A stretch of DNA of 15,760 nt from an uncultured Bacteroidota bacterium. GTDB taxonomy: Bacteria > Bacteroidota > Bacteroidia > NS11-12g > UBA955. The stretch is taken from the NCBI GenBank assembly GCA_903879775.1, contig CAIRMY010000228.1:1-15760 (forward strand), read 5' to 3'. The first letter of the stretch is position 1. The number at the start of each line of letters is the position of its first letter. This document shows positions 1 through 6,523 of this stretch, one piece after another. The notes under the pieces are model-generated. The model had not been told where the DNA came from. It did no database searches and was given only the letters and a program-made list of their open reading frames with translations. Made by a program: the position numbers and the translations under genes.

Positions 1-18
1 CGAAATCTGAAAAGATTT

Positions 19-747
19 TTAGGAAAGACTCGAAAAACGATTGTTTTTTTGTTGGCGTCTGAATTTGCCAATTACACGGATTAAAAGCATGGTATCAAAG
101 ATTGCTTTTTTCAAAATTGCCCAAGATGCACCTTTACTTTGACCATAGGCTCTTGGAAGATATTTGGATTCAATTTCAATGATTTTACGTCCAATAAAAA
201 ATAATTTCGCAGAAATTTCGGATTCTATCAATGAACTGCGAATTTGAAGATTGAGATTTTTTAAATCTTCGTTTTTGTAAATTTTCACCCAGTTAACATC
301 CCTCAATTTTAAGCCTAAAAAAACAGCGTTTATTTTTTTATTGATCAATGTTAATATATTGCGGAATAGCGAATAGGTTGTGTTTTCGATGCGGTAAAAT
401 GATACGTAATAGCCCAGTTTGAATGTGGGCACCAAAAAGAGCTCTTCATAATCGAACTGGCCATCGCCAGGTGTGTAAACCACATTTTCATTTTTTGCGC
501 TCCCATAAAACGTGTGTAGCGCTTCTCCAATGCCTTTATTTACAATATGTTCAATGATTCTTGCTTCAGGAATATTTTCAATGGCTTGCTTAATTGCATC
601 TTGAGAGCCGTCGGTGCTGCCATCATCGATAATCAAAATTTCAAAAGGTTGTGCCAATTTCACCAAAACAGCGTGTGCCTTTTTGATCGTAGTTTCAATG
701 TTCTCTACTTCGTTAAAACACAATATTCCAAGTGACCAGCTGCTCAT
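19..747 (-). CDS. Family 2 glycosyltransferase (GT-A fold)
   Basis: This 242-residue protein has the layout of a GT2 (DPM1/DPG-synthase-like) glycosyltransferase, which moves a sugar from a nucleotide-sugar donor to a lipid or glycan acceptor. The N-terminus (SLGILCFNEVENI) is the first beta strand and its loop. DDGS at residues 41-44 is the nucleotide-binding signature, and KGIGEAL (71-77) matches the usual N-KG-G-A segment. The metal-binding DxD is not canonical: the matching segment reads PGDGQFD (93-99), so the first Asp is missing. There is no clear transmembrane helix. A basic, amphipathic C-terminus (about 205-235) could rest on the inner face of the membrane. The ATG at 747 is supported by a TAnnTTTG box 17 nt upstream. 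The divergent sugar-type acetyltransferase suggests surface polysaccharide work. Donor and acceptor cannot be told from the sequence. Confidence 0.85.
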   Translation of the reverse strand: MSSWSLGILCFNEVENIETTIKKAHAVLVKLAQPFEILIIDDGSTDGSQDAIKQAIENIPEARIIEHIVNKGIGEALHTFYGSAKNENVVYTPGDGQFDYEELFLVPTFKLGYYVSFYRIENTTYSLFRNILTLINKKINAVFLGLKLRDVNWVKIYKNEDLKNLNLQIRSSLIESEISAKLFFIGRKIIEIESKYLPRAYGQSKGASWAILKKAIFDTMLLIRVIGKFRRQQKNNRFSSLS

Positions 748-764
748 TTTTTAAGGTTGTGGCT

Positions 765-772
765 CAAAGGTA
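765..772 (-). promoter_or_regulatory. Putative -7 box (TACCTTTG) of the glycosyltransferase gene
   Basis: TACCTTTG matches the Bacteroidota sigma-A -7 consensus TAnnTTTG and lies 17 nt before the ATG at 747. I see no good TTG about 19 nt upstream of it, so the -33 element is weak or absent. Confidence 0.5.
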
Positions 773-854
773 TTAAAATTTAGCAAATCTGTGAAATCTA
801 TTCTTTTTTTCTTTCTTTTGAGGGACAATGATTTTCGAATAAAAGTTAAATGAT

Positions 855-862
855 TATCTTTG
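855..862 (+). promoter_or_regulatory. Putative -7 box (TATCTTTG) of the acetyltransferase gene
   Basis: TATCTTTG is a full match to TAnnTTTG. It lies 26 nt upstream of the ATG at 889 but downstream of another in-frame ATG at 850. If it is the real promoter, the transcript starts near 866-868 and the ATG at 850 is not transcribed. The box therefore helps decide the start codon. Confidence 0.5.
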
Positions 863-888
863 ATCGAACCAAATCAAAGAAGATTCTC

Positions 889-1377
889 ATGGAAATACTC
901 AATAAAGAAACCCCTTACCACTGCTTGAAAAATGTTCAAGTTGGGCCAAATACCAAAATATTTCAATTTGTAAATGCATACAATTGTGAAATTGGTGACG
1001 AAACCAAAGTTGGTGCTTTTGTAGAAATACAAGGTGGTGTGAAAATTGGTAAACGCTGCAAAATTTCGAGCCATTCATTCATCTGCGAAGGTGTTGAAAT
1101 TGAAGATGGTGTTTTTGTGGGACATTCAGTAACCTTTATCAATGATCGATTTCCCAAAGCTGTTACAGAAACAGGTGAACTAAAAACCGCCGACGATTGG
1201 ATTATGGAAAAAACCCTCATTCAAAAAGGTGCATCCATTGGTTCTGGTTCAACCATCATGAGCAATATTACAATAGGTGAAAATGCCATTGTTGGCGCGG
1301 GTTCTGTTGTAACCAAAAACGTTCCTGCCGGCGCAACCGTAATTGGAAATCCTGCTAGAATTTACATCAAGAAATAA
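889..1377 (+). CDS. Left-handed beta-helix N-acetyltransferase (WbpD/WlbB-like)
   Basis: This is a hexapeptide-repeat acyltransferase of 162 residues from the chosen start. Repeats such as VGPNTKI, IGDETKV, IGKRCKI, IEDGVFV and IGENAIV build the left-handed beta-helix. The segment GVFVGHSVTFINDRFPKA (about 74-91) is typical of the family that acetylates a 3-amino sugar on UDP-linked uronic acids (WbpD/WlbB). The Asn of FIND (N85) matches the Asn given a catalytic role in that family, and the C-terminus VIGNPARI is the usual cofactor-side ending. Acetyl-CoA would be the donor. I chose ATG 889 rather than ATG 850 because a TATCTTTG box lies between them and because the homologous core begins right after 889. 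It diverges from a glycosyltransferase, which suggests glycan synthesis. The exact sugar substrate is inferred, not shown. Confidence 0.8.
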   Translation: MEILNKETPYHCLKNVQVGPNTKIFQFVNAYNCEIGDETKVGAFVEIQGGVKIGKRCKISSHSFICEGVEIEDGVFVGHSVTFINDRFPKAVTETGELKTADDWIMEKTLIQKGASIGSGSTIMSNITIGENAIVGAGSVVTKNVPAGATVIGNPARIYIKK

Positions 1378-1987
1378 AAGGATTTTCATTCATCGATTGC
1401 CAGGTGGTCCATGTTATCATGTATTCTCCTGTCCATCTGTAATTGATAACCATCCTAAAATTTGAAACCAATAGGAAATTGGCTTCGAAAAATCCCTCAC
1501 TGTCTAGTTTGAATTTTTCGATTTGCATATGCTCCTTGAAATCAACTTCTTTCTTGCCATAAGCTTTGTAGATTGATTCTTTGGCGCTCCAGATTGCAAG
1601 CAAATAGGGTAGTTCTTCTTGGGTAGGAATAAATGACAACTCGTCTTCGCGACAAAACTTATGCTTGATTTTCGACAATTGTGGGCGTAATGTTTCAATA
1701 TCAACACCAACCCTGAGCGTTGGATGTTCCCCCCAAAGTAACCGTTTTGAAGTGTGACTATAATTGATTTCTGAGTTTTGAGGGACTAAAAATGGTTTGC
1801 CGAATTCATCTTTCGACAAGATCGAACCTGTGTAACAATCTTCTATAACTTTTTGAACAGATAACAATTCTAATTCTCTCGCGGAGTATTTGATTCCCTT
1901 TTCGTCGTATATTTGAGATCCAATGTGAATGTCATACAAATTCAATTTTGTACCACTTTTACAAGTCCATTGATCTACTAAAGCCAT
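1367..1987 (-). CDS. Sfp-type 4'-phosphopantetheinyl transferase
   Basis: The enzyme would move the 4'-phosphopantetheine arm of coenzyme A onto a serine of an acyl or peptidyl carrier protein. At 206 residues it has the two-lobed Sfp length. Visible motifs are GKPFL (63-67), NYSHTSK (75-81), the Mg-binding GVDIE (94-98; D96 and E98) and WSAKESIYKAYG (133-144; K136, E137, K141). These match the W-x-x-K-E-A-x-x-K signature, so it should be active. Its 3' end overlaps the convergent acetyltransferase by 11 bp. Its ATG at 1987 overlaps the ATG of the divergent WD40 gene within one CATG. A TAACTTTG box lies only 5 nt upstream of the ATG, inside the WD40 coding sequence, so the mRNA is probably leaderless or nearly so. 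The N-terminus (MALVDQ...) resembles relatives, so I see no reason to move the start. Confidence 0.9.
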   Translation of the reverse strand: MALVDQWTCKSGTKLNLYDIHIGSQIYDEKGIKYSARELELLSVQKVIEDCYTGSILSKDEFGKPFLVPQNSEINYSHTSKRLLWGEHPTLRVGVDIETLRPQLSKIKHKFCREDELSFIPTQEELPYLLAIWSAKESIYKAYGKKEVDFKEHMQIEKFKLDSEGFFEANFLLVSNFRMVINYRWTGEYMITWTTWQSMNENPFIS

Positions 1988-2867
1988 GCCTACAAAGTTA
2001 CAAGTTTCTTTGAATCGAACATATACAGGACATAAACAATCTGTTTATTGCATGTGCACAGATGAAAATGGAGGGTTCTTTTCTGCGGGCTCAGATGGTT
2101 TTGTAGTTTATTGGGAATCAATGAATCAGCCCGATGGTTTATTGTTTGCCCAAGTGCCTGAACCCATCTTTTGTATGGCTTATTTAGCCGAATTGGAAAT
2201 GATTCTCGCAGGCACGCAATCTGGTAAAATTTACTACTTAAAAAAGGGTGCAGATCCGCTGATGATTCAAATTCATACACAAAGTATTTTCAATATTTGC
2301 GTCATTTCTATCGATGAAATTTATACAGTAGGTGGAGATGGGGTTATAAATAAAATTGATTGGTATCGCAGAAAGTTAAAATCTATAAAATTGTCTGATA
2401 AGAGTTTAAGAGCCATTATGCCTAATTTAGATGGGTTTTTCGTGGCCGGAAGTTCATCGGAAATTTTTCAACTTACATCGGATTTGGTATTGAAAACTTC
2501 TTGGAAAGCACATGGAAACAGCATTTTCGCTTTGGCAAGCAACTCTGATTTTTTAGTTTCAGCCGGTAGAGATGCTAAAATTAAATGCTGGAATAAACTC
2601 AATGACCTACATCAATCAATTGATGCTCACTGGTTTACCATTCATTCGCTCGCTTTTAGTTTATCTAATAAATTTTTGGCCTCAAGTTCTATGGACAAAT
2701 CAATTCGAATTTGGGATGCGCAAAATTTTAAATTGTTGAAAGTTATTGATGCCCCTAAATTTGAAGGTCATAAAAGTTCAGTGAATATGTGTTTGTGGAT
2801 AAACGATACAGAGTTTCTGAGTTGTAGCGACGACAATACGATTAAGTGTTGGAAAATAACACCTTAA
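1986..2867 (+). CDS. Seven-bladed WD40-repeat protein
   Basis: The 293-residue protein consists almost entirely of WD40 repeats. I count seven, starting near residues 15, 48, 95, 138, 175, 213 and 260. The clearest are the first (TGHKQSVY...VVYWE), the fifth (KAHGNSIFALA...IKCWN), the sixth (IHSLAFS...IRIWDA) and the seventh (GHKSSVNM...IKCWKI). Seven blades make a complete propeller with nothing left over for a catalytic domain, so it is probably a protein-binding scaffold. No signal peptide or membrane segment is seen, so it should be cytoplasmic. The start at 1986 is needed to complete the first blade; the next possible start is the TTG at codon 9. No strong promoter is visible. CAATTTTG at 1943-1950, inside the neighbouring gene, is one base off consensus. 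Its partner cannot be inferred. Confidence 0.85.
   Translation: MPTKLQVSLNRTYTGHKQSVYCMCTDENGGFFSAGSDGFVVYWESMNQPDGLLFAQVPEPIFCMAYLAELEMILAGTQSGKIYYLKKGADPLMIQIHTQSIFNICVISIDEIYTVGGDGVINKIDWYRRKLKSIKLSDKSLRAIMPNLDGFFVAGSSSEIFQLTSDLVLKTSWKAHGNSIFALASNSDFLVSAGRDAKIKCWNKLNDLHQSIDAHWFTIHSLAFSLSNKFLASSSMDKSIRIWDAQNFKLLKVIDAPKFEGHKSSVNMCLWINDTEFLSCSDDNTIKCWKITP
1993..2000 (-). promoter_or_regulatory. Putative -7 box (TAACTTTG) of the phosphopantetheinyl transferase gene
   Basis: A full match to TAnnTTTG on the minus strand, 5 nt before the ATG at 1987 and inside codons 3-5 of the WD40 gene. Transcription starting the usual 4-6 nt downstream would begin at or next to the start codon. No clear -33 TTG is seen. 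Confidence 0.5.
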
Positions 2868-2883
2868 AATAATCAATTTGCAT

Positions 2884-2891
2884 TAATTTTG
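2884..2891 (+). promoter_or_regulatory. Putative -7 box (TAATTTTG) of the exported-protein gene
   Basis: A full TAnnTTTG match in the 31-bp gap after the WD40 gene, 7 nt before the ATG at 2899. The exported-protein gene therefore probably has its own promoter and a very short leader. The -33 element is not clear. Confidence 0.5.
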
Positions 2892-2898
2892 CCACTCA

Positions 2899-3813
2899 AT
2901 GTTTTTGAGAGTCGTTTTAATTATTGTTTTATTTTGTTTGCCATTTCAGGCATTCTCAAATATGAATGTTGATCATTTAGACACAACTGTAAATGATTCA
3001 GGTCAACTTGAACCAACAAAAGACAATCACCATTGCTACCGCTACATTTTCTTGCAGTCGGGTATAGGCTTGCCCAAGAAGAATTTGTATTACCACAATT
3101 TTAATTTTTTCATGAATGACTTTCAATATGGAATTACCGACAATTTCACTTTGGCAGCAGGGCTAATTTTGCCGTTCTATGGCTATATCTCACCAAAATA
3201 TACTGTAGAAGTAGCTCCAAAACAGCATTTGATGATCGGAGCTATTGGAATCACAAGTATGTTTTTATCGGAAACTAAGAAATTGAAAGCCAATTTAATG
3301 TACGCAGGATATTCTTTTGGAGATGAATTTAATCACTTCTCAGTTTGTATGGGTTATCTTAATGGGAGTTTTATGCCAGAAGGCTCTCTCATGTATAATT
3401 TTGGGGGAAGTTTGCGCTTAGCCCCAACGGTATATCTCATTGGCGAATGCTGGATTAATGGCGGTAAACAAACAATGACAAATGTTTCTAAATGGGAACT
3501 TGATGCTAGCGGACAAAAAATATTGATTGATCCTGCCGATCCGCTCAATTCACTTTATAAAACCAAACATGGCAACATAGAATTGAATAGAACCACCATT
3601 TTTGCGAATGTTCAATTGCGATTAATAAGCAATAAAAACGATACTAAAAGTTGGTCATTTGGAATTGCTTATTACTCTAATTGGGGTGGAGAATACCAAG
3701 AACAATCGGCAAATGGTGATTTTAGAAATTTGTCTAATTTCTTTGCATTGCCTTTGCCCTCAATCAGTTTTACTCAAAAAATTGGAAAAGTAGAACCTCA
3801 CATTCCTTTCTAA
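2899..3813 (+). CDS. Predicted exported protein, probably an outer-membrane beta-barrel
   Basis: I do not recognise a named family. The 304-residue protein begins with a typical Sec signal peptide (FLRVVLIIVLFCLPFQAFS, likely cut after about residue 20). There is no lipobox. The mature part alternates short hydrophobic and aromatic stretches with polar turns, as in NFTLAAGLILPFYGY, LMIGAIGITSMFL, FSVCMGYLNGSF, TIFANVQLRLIS and SWSFGIAYYSNWG, which suggests amphipathic beta strands of an outer-membrane barrel. It ends in FTQKIGKVEPHIPF and has no C-terminal type IX sorting domain. It lies between a WD40 gene and dCTP deaminase, and its own -7 box suggests separate expression. A structural role or a pore is possible; the function is unknown. 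Confidence 0.7.
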   Translation: MFLRVVLIIVLFCLPFQAFSNMNVDHLDTTVNDSGQLEPTKDNHHCYRYIFLQSGIGLPKKNLYYHNFNFFMNDFQYGITDNFTLAAGLILPFYGYISPKYTVEVAPKQHLMIGAIGITSMFLSETKKLKANLMYAGYSFGDEFNHFSVCMGYLNGSFMPEGSLMYNFGGSLRLAPTVYLIGECWINGGKQTMTNVSKWELDASGQKILIDPADPLNSLYKTKHGNIELNRTTIFANVQLRLISNKNDTKSWSFGIAYYSNWGGEYQEQSANGDFRNLSNFFALPLPSISFTQKIGKVEPHIPF

Positions 3814-3852
3814 TATATCCGTTTTTAGACTTCAAATATCCCTCAAAAAACA

Positions 3853-3860
3853 TATCTTTG
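3853..3860 (+). promoter_or_regulatory. Putative -7 box (TATCTTTG) of the dCTP deaminase gene
   Basis: A full TAnnTTTG match only 4 nt before the ATG at 3865. The expected transcription start falls on or next to the A of the start codon, so the mRNA is predicted to be leaderless. The trinucleotide 19 nt upstream is TTC rather than TTG. Confidence 0.55.
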
Positions 3861-3864
3861 TTGT

Positions 3865-4401
3865 ATGATTTTATCGGATGCCCGTATTTTAGAAGAAATT
3901 GAAAAAGGTACCATTGTGGTAAGTCCCTACGATCGCGATTGCCTTGGAAGCAATAGCTATGATGTACATTTAGGAAAGTTTTTAGCCACTTATATAGATG
4001 ATGTGCTCGATGCAAAAAAGCACAATACCATTCAACATTTTGAAATTCCGGAAGAGGGTTTTGTGTTGCAACCCGATATGTTTTATTTGGGTGTTACCGA
4101 AGAATATACCGAAAGCCATGCGCATGTCCCATTTCTTGAAGGCAAAAGCAGCACAGGCCGTTTGGGTATCGATATTCATGCGACCGCCGGAAAAGGGGAT
4201 GTAGGATTTTGCGGTAATTGGACATTAGAAATATCTGTAAAGAAACCAGTTAGAATTTATGCCGGTATGCCAATAGGCCAATTGATTTACTTCCCTGTGG
4301 ATGGAGAAATTCTTGTGCCTTATAATTCCAAGAAAAATGCAAAATACAGCGGTCAACCCAACCGTCCTGTTGAAAGCATGATGTGGAAAAATAGCTTCTA
4401 A
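3865..4401 (+). CDS. dcd: dCTP deaminase
   Basis: This would deaminate dCTP to dUTP, feeding dUMP and then dTTP synthesis. At 178 residues it has the usual length of the dUTPase-fold trimeric deaminase. MILSDARI is the family N-terminus, and SNSYDVHLG (29-37) is the first conserved block. EGKSSTGRLGIDIHATAG (92-109) carries the Ser and Arg (S96, R99) that contact the triphosphate. The Glu of NWTLEI (E122) is the expected catalytic acid, and GMPIGQLIYF (134-143) supplies the late Gln. Whether it also cleaves dUTP, as bifunctional relatives do, cannot be decided by eye. It has its own -7 box 4 nt before the ATG. The hairpin after its stop codon has its T-run on the other strand and probably serves the opposing operon. 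Confidence 0.9.
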   Translation: MILSDARILEEIEKGTIVVSPYDRDCLGSNSYDVHLGKFLATYIDDVLDAKKHNTIQHFEIPEEGFVLQPDMFYLGVTEEYTESHAHVPFLEGKSSTGRLGIDIHATAGKGDVGFCGNWTLEISVKKPVRIYAGMPIGQLIYFPVDGEILVPYNSKKNAKYSGQPNRPVESMMWKNSF

Positions 4402-4403
4402 GT

Positions 4404-4437
4404 AAAAAAAATCCTCCTATATTGCTACAGGAGGATT
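4404..4437 (-). terminator. Intrinsic terminator of the S16 operon (minus strand)
   Basis: A perfect 9-bp stem (AATCCTCCT at 4410-4418 pairing with AGGAGGATT at 4429-4437) closes a 10-nt loop. On the minus strand it runs into an unbroken run of T, eight bases at 4411-4404, the first two within the stem. On the plus strand no T-run follows, so it is oriented to stop transcription from the rpsP operon and from the small-RNA candidate next to it. It lies 3 bp beyond the dcd stop codon. Confidence 0.85.
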
Positions 4438-4475
4438 AAACCAAATTAATAACTTATGAAACCTAAGTATTAACA
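4404..4475 (-). ncRNA. Candidate small RNA between the operon end and its terminator
   Basis: The 129-bp gap between the last operon gene and dcd holds a promoter-like pair on the minus strand (TTG, 19 nt, GACCTTTG). About 4 nt downstream would start an RNA of roughly 72 nt ending at the strong terminator. It would form two hairpins. The first has arms 4464-4471 and 4448-4456 (8 bp with one bulge and a 7-nt loop); the second is the terminator stem. No ORF of useful length lies in it. It could instead be only the 3' untranslated end of the operon, or an RNA processed from it. The -7 box has GA in place of TA, which lowers confidence. Confidence 0.4.
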
Positions 4476-4478
4476 GTG

Positions 4479-4508
4479 CAAAGGTCGTATAAGTCTATGA
4501 ATTTTCAA
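4479..4508 (-). promoter_or_regulatory. Putative promoter of the small-RNA candidate
   Basis: On the minus strand TTG (4508-4506) is followed after exactly 19 nt by GACCTTTG (4486-4479). Spacing and elements match the Bacteroidota -33 TTG / -7 TAnnTTTG pattern except for the first base of the -7 box. Confidence 0.45.
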
Positions 4509-4521
4509 CCATTTAAATGGT
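4508..4521. repeat. 14-bp perfect palindrome, possible operator
   Basis: ACCATTTAAATGGT reads the same on both strands. It lies just downstream of the metal-binding protein gene's stop codon and touches the -33 TTG of the small-RNA promoter candidate. That position fits a dimeric regulator site, but it could equally be an RNA hairpin at the end of the operon transcript. Confidence 0.4.
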
Positions 4522-4530
4522 GAAATCAGA

Positions 4531-5049
4531 TTAAAACTCTTTTTTCTTCGGTAAAGTTGCAAGGATAGACTCCTCGAGTTTACTGAGGATATCAAAAACT
4601 GCAGGACAAATTTCCGCATTTTTTGCACCCAAGTGAAGTTGAGTATGCATTTTACGCTGGTTGGTGTGTGGAAACTCTCTGCATGCCTTCGGTCTGTCGT
4701 CGTAAACGTTGCAATAATTATCTGAGCCTAGAAATGGACACGGAACCGTTTTCAAAGCATAGATTCCATCGGTATCTAAAAACAAGTACTTTTCAATAAA
4801 TTGACCAGGTTTCATTTTTAAAACTTTGCACAATCGTTCAATGTCTTTTTCAAAGAACTCAGGACTTGTTGTTTTGCAACAATTTCCACATTCTAGGCAG
4901 TCAATTTTACGAAACGTTTCGTCGTGGTATTTTTGAAAAACATCATCGAGGTTTTTAGGCGGTTTTGCTTTTAATTTCAAAAGCATCGCCTTCAAAGGCT
5001 TTCCCCATTGCTTTACTTTCAATGGTAATTCTGCTGGGGTAAAAATCAT
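4531..5049 (-). CDS. CxxCxxCC metal-binding protein (YkgJ/UPF0153 family)
   Basis: The 172-residue protein belongs to the small Zn/Fe-cluster chelating family marked by CxxCxxCC. That motif is at residues 51-58 (C51, C54, C57, C58). Further conserved cysteines are in CPFLGSDNYC (C104, C113), RPKACREFP (C123) and EICPA (C148), giving eight candidate ligands plus an extra C74. No signal peptide or membrane segment is seen. The biochemical role of the family is not settled. The ATG overlaps the stop of the pseudouridine synthase gene by 4 bp (ATGA), so it is the translationally coupled last gene of the S16 operon and is followed by the operon's terminator. Its place among RNA-modification genes hints at, but does not prove, a related task. 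Confidence 0.85.
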   Translation of the reverse strand: MIFTPAELPLKVKQWGKPLKAMLLKLKAKPPKNLDDVFQKYHDETFRKIDCLECGNCCKTTSPEFFEKDIERLCKVLKMKPGQFIEKYLFLDTDGIYALKTVPCPFLGSDNYCNVYDDRPKACREFPHTNQRKMHTQLHLGAKNAEICPAVFDILSKLEESILATLPKKKEF

Positions 5050-5759
5050 GAGTATTTATCGTATTTATTGAGTAATTTTAAGAACACTGCGAAGTCTTTC
5101 GGGTATTCGGTTTCAACGAAAACGCGACTTCCATCGAGGTCATTAAATTCCAAACTTTTTGCATGCAAAGCAAAACGCTGGATTAGATCGGTATCTTCAC
5201 CCGAAATCTTTCGTTTAATGGTACTAAGCTTAGGGATAATGCTTTTATAGAGTACGTCCCCCGCAATTTTGGCATTTTGGGATGCCAAATGAACCCTAAT
5301 TTGGTGTAACCTTCCTGTTTTAGGTTCGCACTCCAAAAGGGTGAAGTGCTTAAATAATTCTAAAGTATGAAATTTTGTTTGGGCTGGCTTTCCATTGATT
5401 TTATCAATCTTAATTTTGCCAATTTGTTCTGTATTGATCGGTAAATCAACCCATAAATCTTCAAAAACAACCCTTCCATCGGCAATGGCATGGTATTTCT
5501 TTTGAACAGTTCTATGTTCAAATTGTAAGGTTAAATGTTTGAATGCGTCTAAGTTTTTAGCAATAAGCAATGCCCCAGATGTTTCTCTATCGATTCGGTG
5601 ACATAAAATTGCCTCAGGCCAAAATCTGCGGCTCCAATCCATCACCGATTCAGCTGTAAATTTACCTCTCTCAGGAAGTGATGGCACAAACGGAGGTTTG
5701 TTGATTATCAGCCAATTGTCGGTTTCTTTAACAATGGTAATGGGGTTTTTATGACTCAT
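5046..5759 (-). CDS. RluA-family pseudouridine synthase
   Basis: This would isomerise specific uridines of rRNA or tRNA to pseudouridine. The catalytic motif HRIDRETSG is at residues 54-62 with the nucleophilic Asp at 57, and the second conserved block KTGRLHQIRVHLA is at 147-159. At 237 residues it is the short form with no N-terminal S4 RNA-binding domain: the catalytic domain starts at once (VKETDNWLIINKPP). It is thus closer to RluA/TruC-type enzymes than to RluC/RluD. The target site cannot be read from the sequence. It overlaps the genes on both sides by 4 bp (ATGA), placing it firmly in the rpsP-rimM-trmD transcript, where it fits a theme of ribosome and tRNA maturation. Confidence 0.9.
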   Translation of the reverse strand: MSHKNPITIVKETDNWLIINKPPFVPSLPERGKFTAESVMDWSRRFWPEAILCHRIDRETSGALLIAKNLDAFKHLTLQFEHRTVQKKYHAIADGRVVFEDLWVDLPINTEQIGKIKIDKINGKPAQTKFHTLELFKHFTLLECEPKTGRLHQIRVHLASQNAKIAGDVLYKSIIPKLSTIKRKISGEDTDLIQRFALHAKSLEFNDLDGSRVFVETEYPKDFAVFLKLLNKYDKYS

Positions 5760-6523
5760 TCGTTTCTTAAACTTAAACGGATTCTGGTTAAAACATTCTT
5801 GGTTTGCTGAGGGAAGTCACCATCCATCATCCAATTGTAATAACTTGGTTCATTCTTCAAAATGGTTTTGACTGATTTTCCACGATGCTTTCCAAAGTTA
5901 AAAACAATTTCCCCTGCACCATCAATGATTAATCGACCCGCTAGATCTGCCAAATTACTTTGACCACTCATTTTGTGAAGACCCTCAATATCGTGAGGGA
6001 TATCCTCATATTTTTCCATTTGTGCTTTCAATACGAGCCAAGTTGCAACAGTATCCGCTTCTGCTGAATGAGCGTTTTCAAGATCTTGGTTACAATAGAA
6101 TTTTAAAGCAGCTTTAAGATTTCTAGGTTCCTTAAAATGATAAATTCTTTGGGCATCAATGAATTTTCTTTTGTCGACATCAAATTCAATTCCAGCTCTA
6201 AAAAATTCTTCAACCAACAAAGGGAAGTCGAATTTATTCGAATTAAAACCACCAAAATCGCAATCTTTTAAAAAGACATTGATTTCATGTGCAATTTGTT
6301 TAAAGCTAGGCTTATCGGCAATATCAGCATCATAAATTCCATGCACATCGCTGGCACCTTTCGGAATTGGAATTCCAGGATTTACGCGATATGTGCGAAT
6401 TTCTTCTTGTTCATCAGGATTCACCTTTAGCATGCAAATTTCAACGATTCTATCTGCTGTTACACTAATTCCTGTTGTCTCGAGGTCGAAAACAACCAAA
6501 GGGCGCTTTAATTGGAGTTTCAT
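5756..6523 (-). CDS. DnaQ-like 3'-5' exonuclease with ExoX-type C-terminal domain
   Basis: This 255-residue DEDDh exonuclease has the expected acidic residues: D13 and E15 in VFDLETTG, D99 in NKFDFPLL, and H152 and D157 in AHSAEADTVAT. All catalytic positions are present. After the nuclease domain (about 8-170) comes a separate C-terminal segment (about 205-245, FNFGKHRGKS...YYNWMM...FPQQTKN). It resembles the small domain at the end of some ExoX and DNA polymerase III epsilon-like proteins. The protein is therefore more likely a repair or RNA/DNA-trimming nuclease than the replicative proofreading subunit. It overlaps trmD upstream and the pseudouridine synthase gene downstream by 4 bp each (ATGA). 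Whether the substrate is DNA or RNA is open; its company of RNA-maturation genes makes RNA worth considering. Confidence 0.85.
   Translation of the reverse strand: MKLQLKRPLVVFDLETTGISVTADRIVEICMLKVNPDEQEEIRTYRVNPGIPIPKGASDVHGIYDADIADKPSFKQIAHEINVFLKDCDFGGFNSNKFDFPLLVEEFFRAGIEFDVDKRKFIDAQRIYHFKEPRNLKAALKFYCNQDLENAHSAEADTVATWLVLKAQMEKYEDIPHDIEGLHKMSGQSNLADLAGRLIIDGAGEIVFNFGKHRGKSVKTILKNEPSYYNWMMDGDFPQQTKNVLTRIRLSLRNE

Noticed and set aside
4404..4437. Terminator of dcd on the plus strand
   Set aside because: The A-run precedes and no T-run follows the hairpin in the plus direction, so it is oriented for the opposing operon.
4456..4473. Five-codon plus-strand mini-ORF (MKPKY) after a GGAGG-like sequence
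   Set aside because: The GGAGG is one arm of the minus-strand terminator stem and lies about 20 nt away, too far for ribosome placement; five codons give no evidence of coding.
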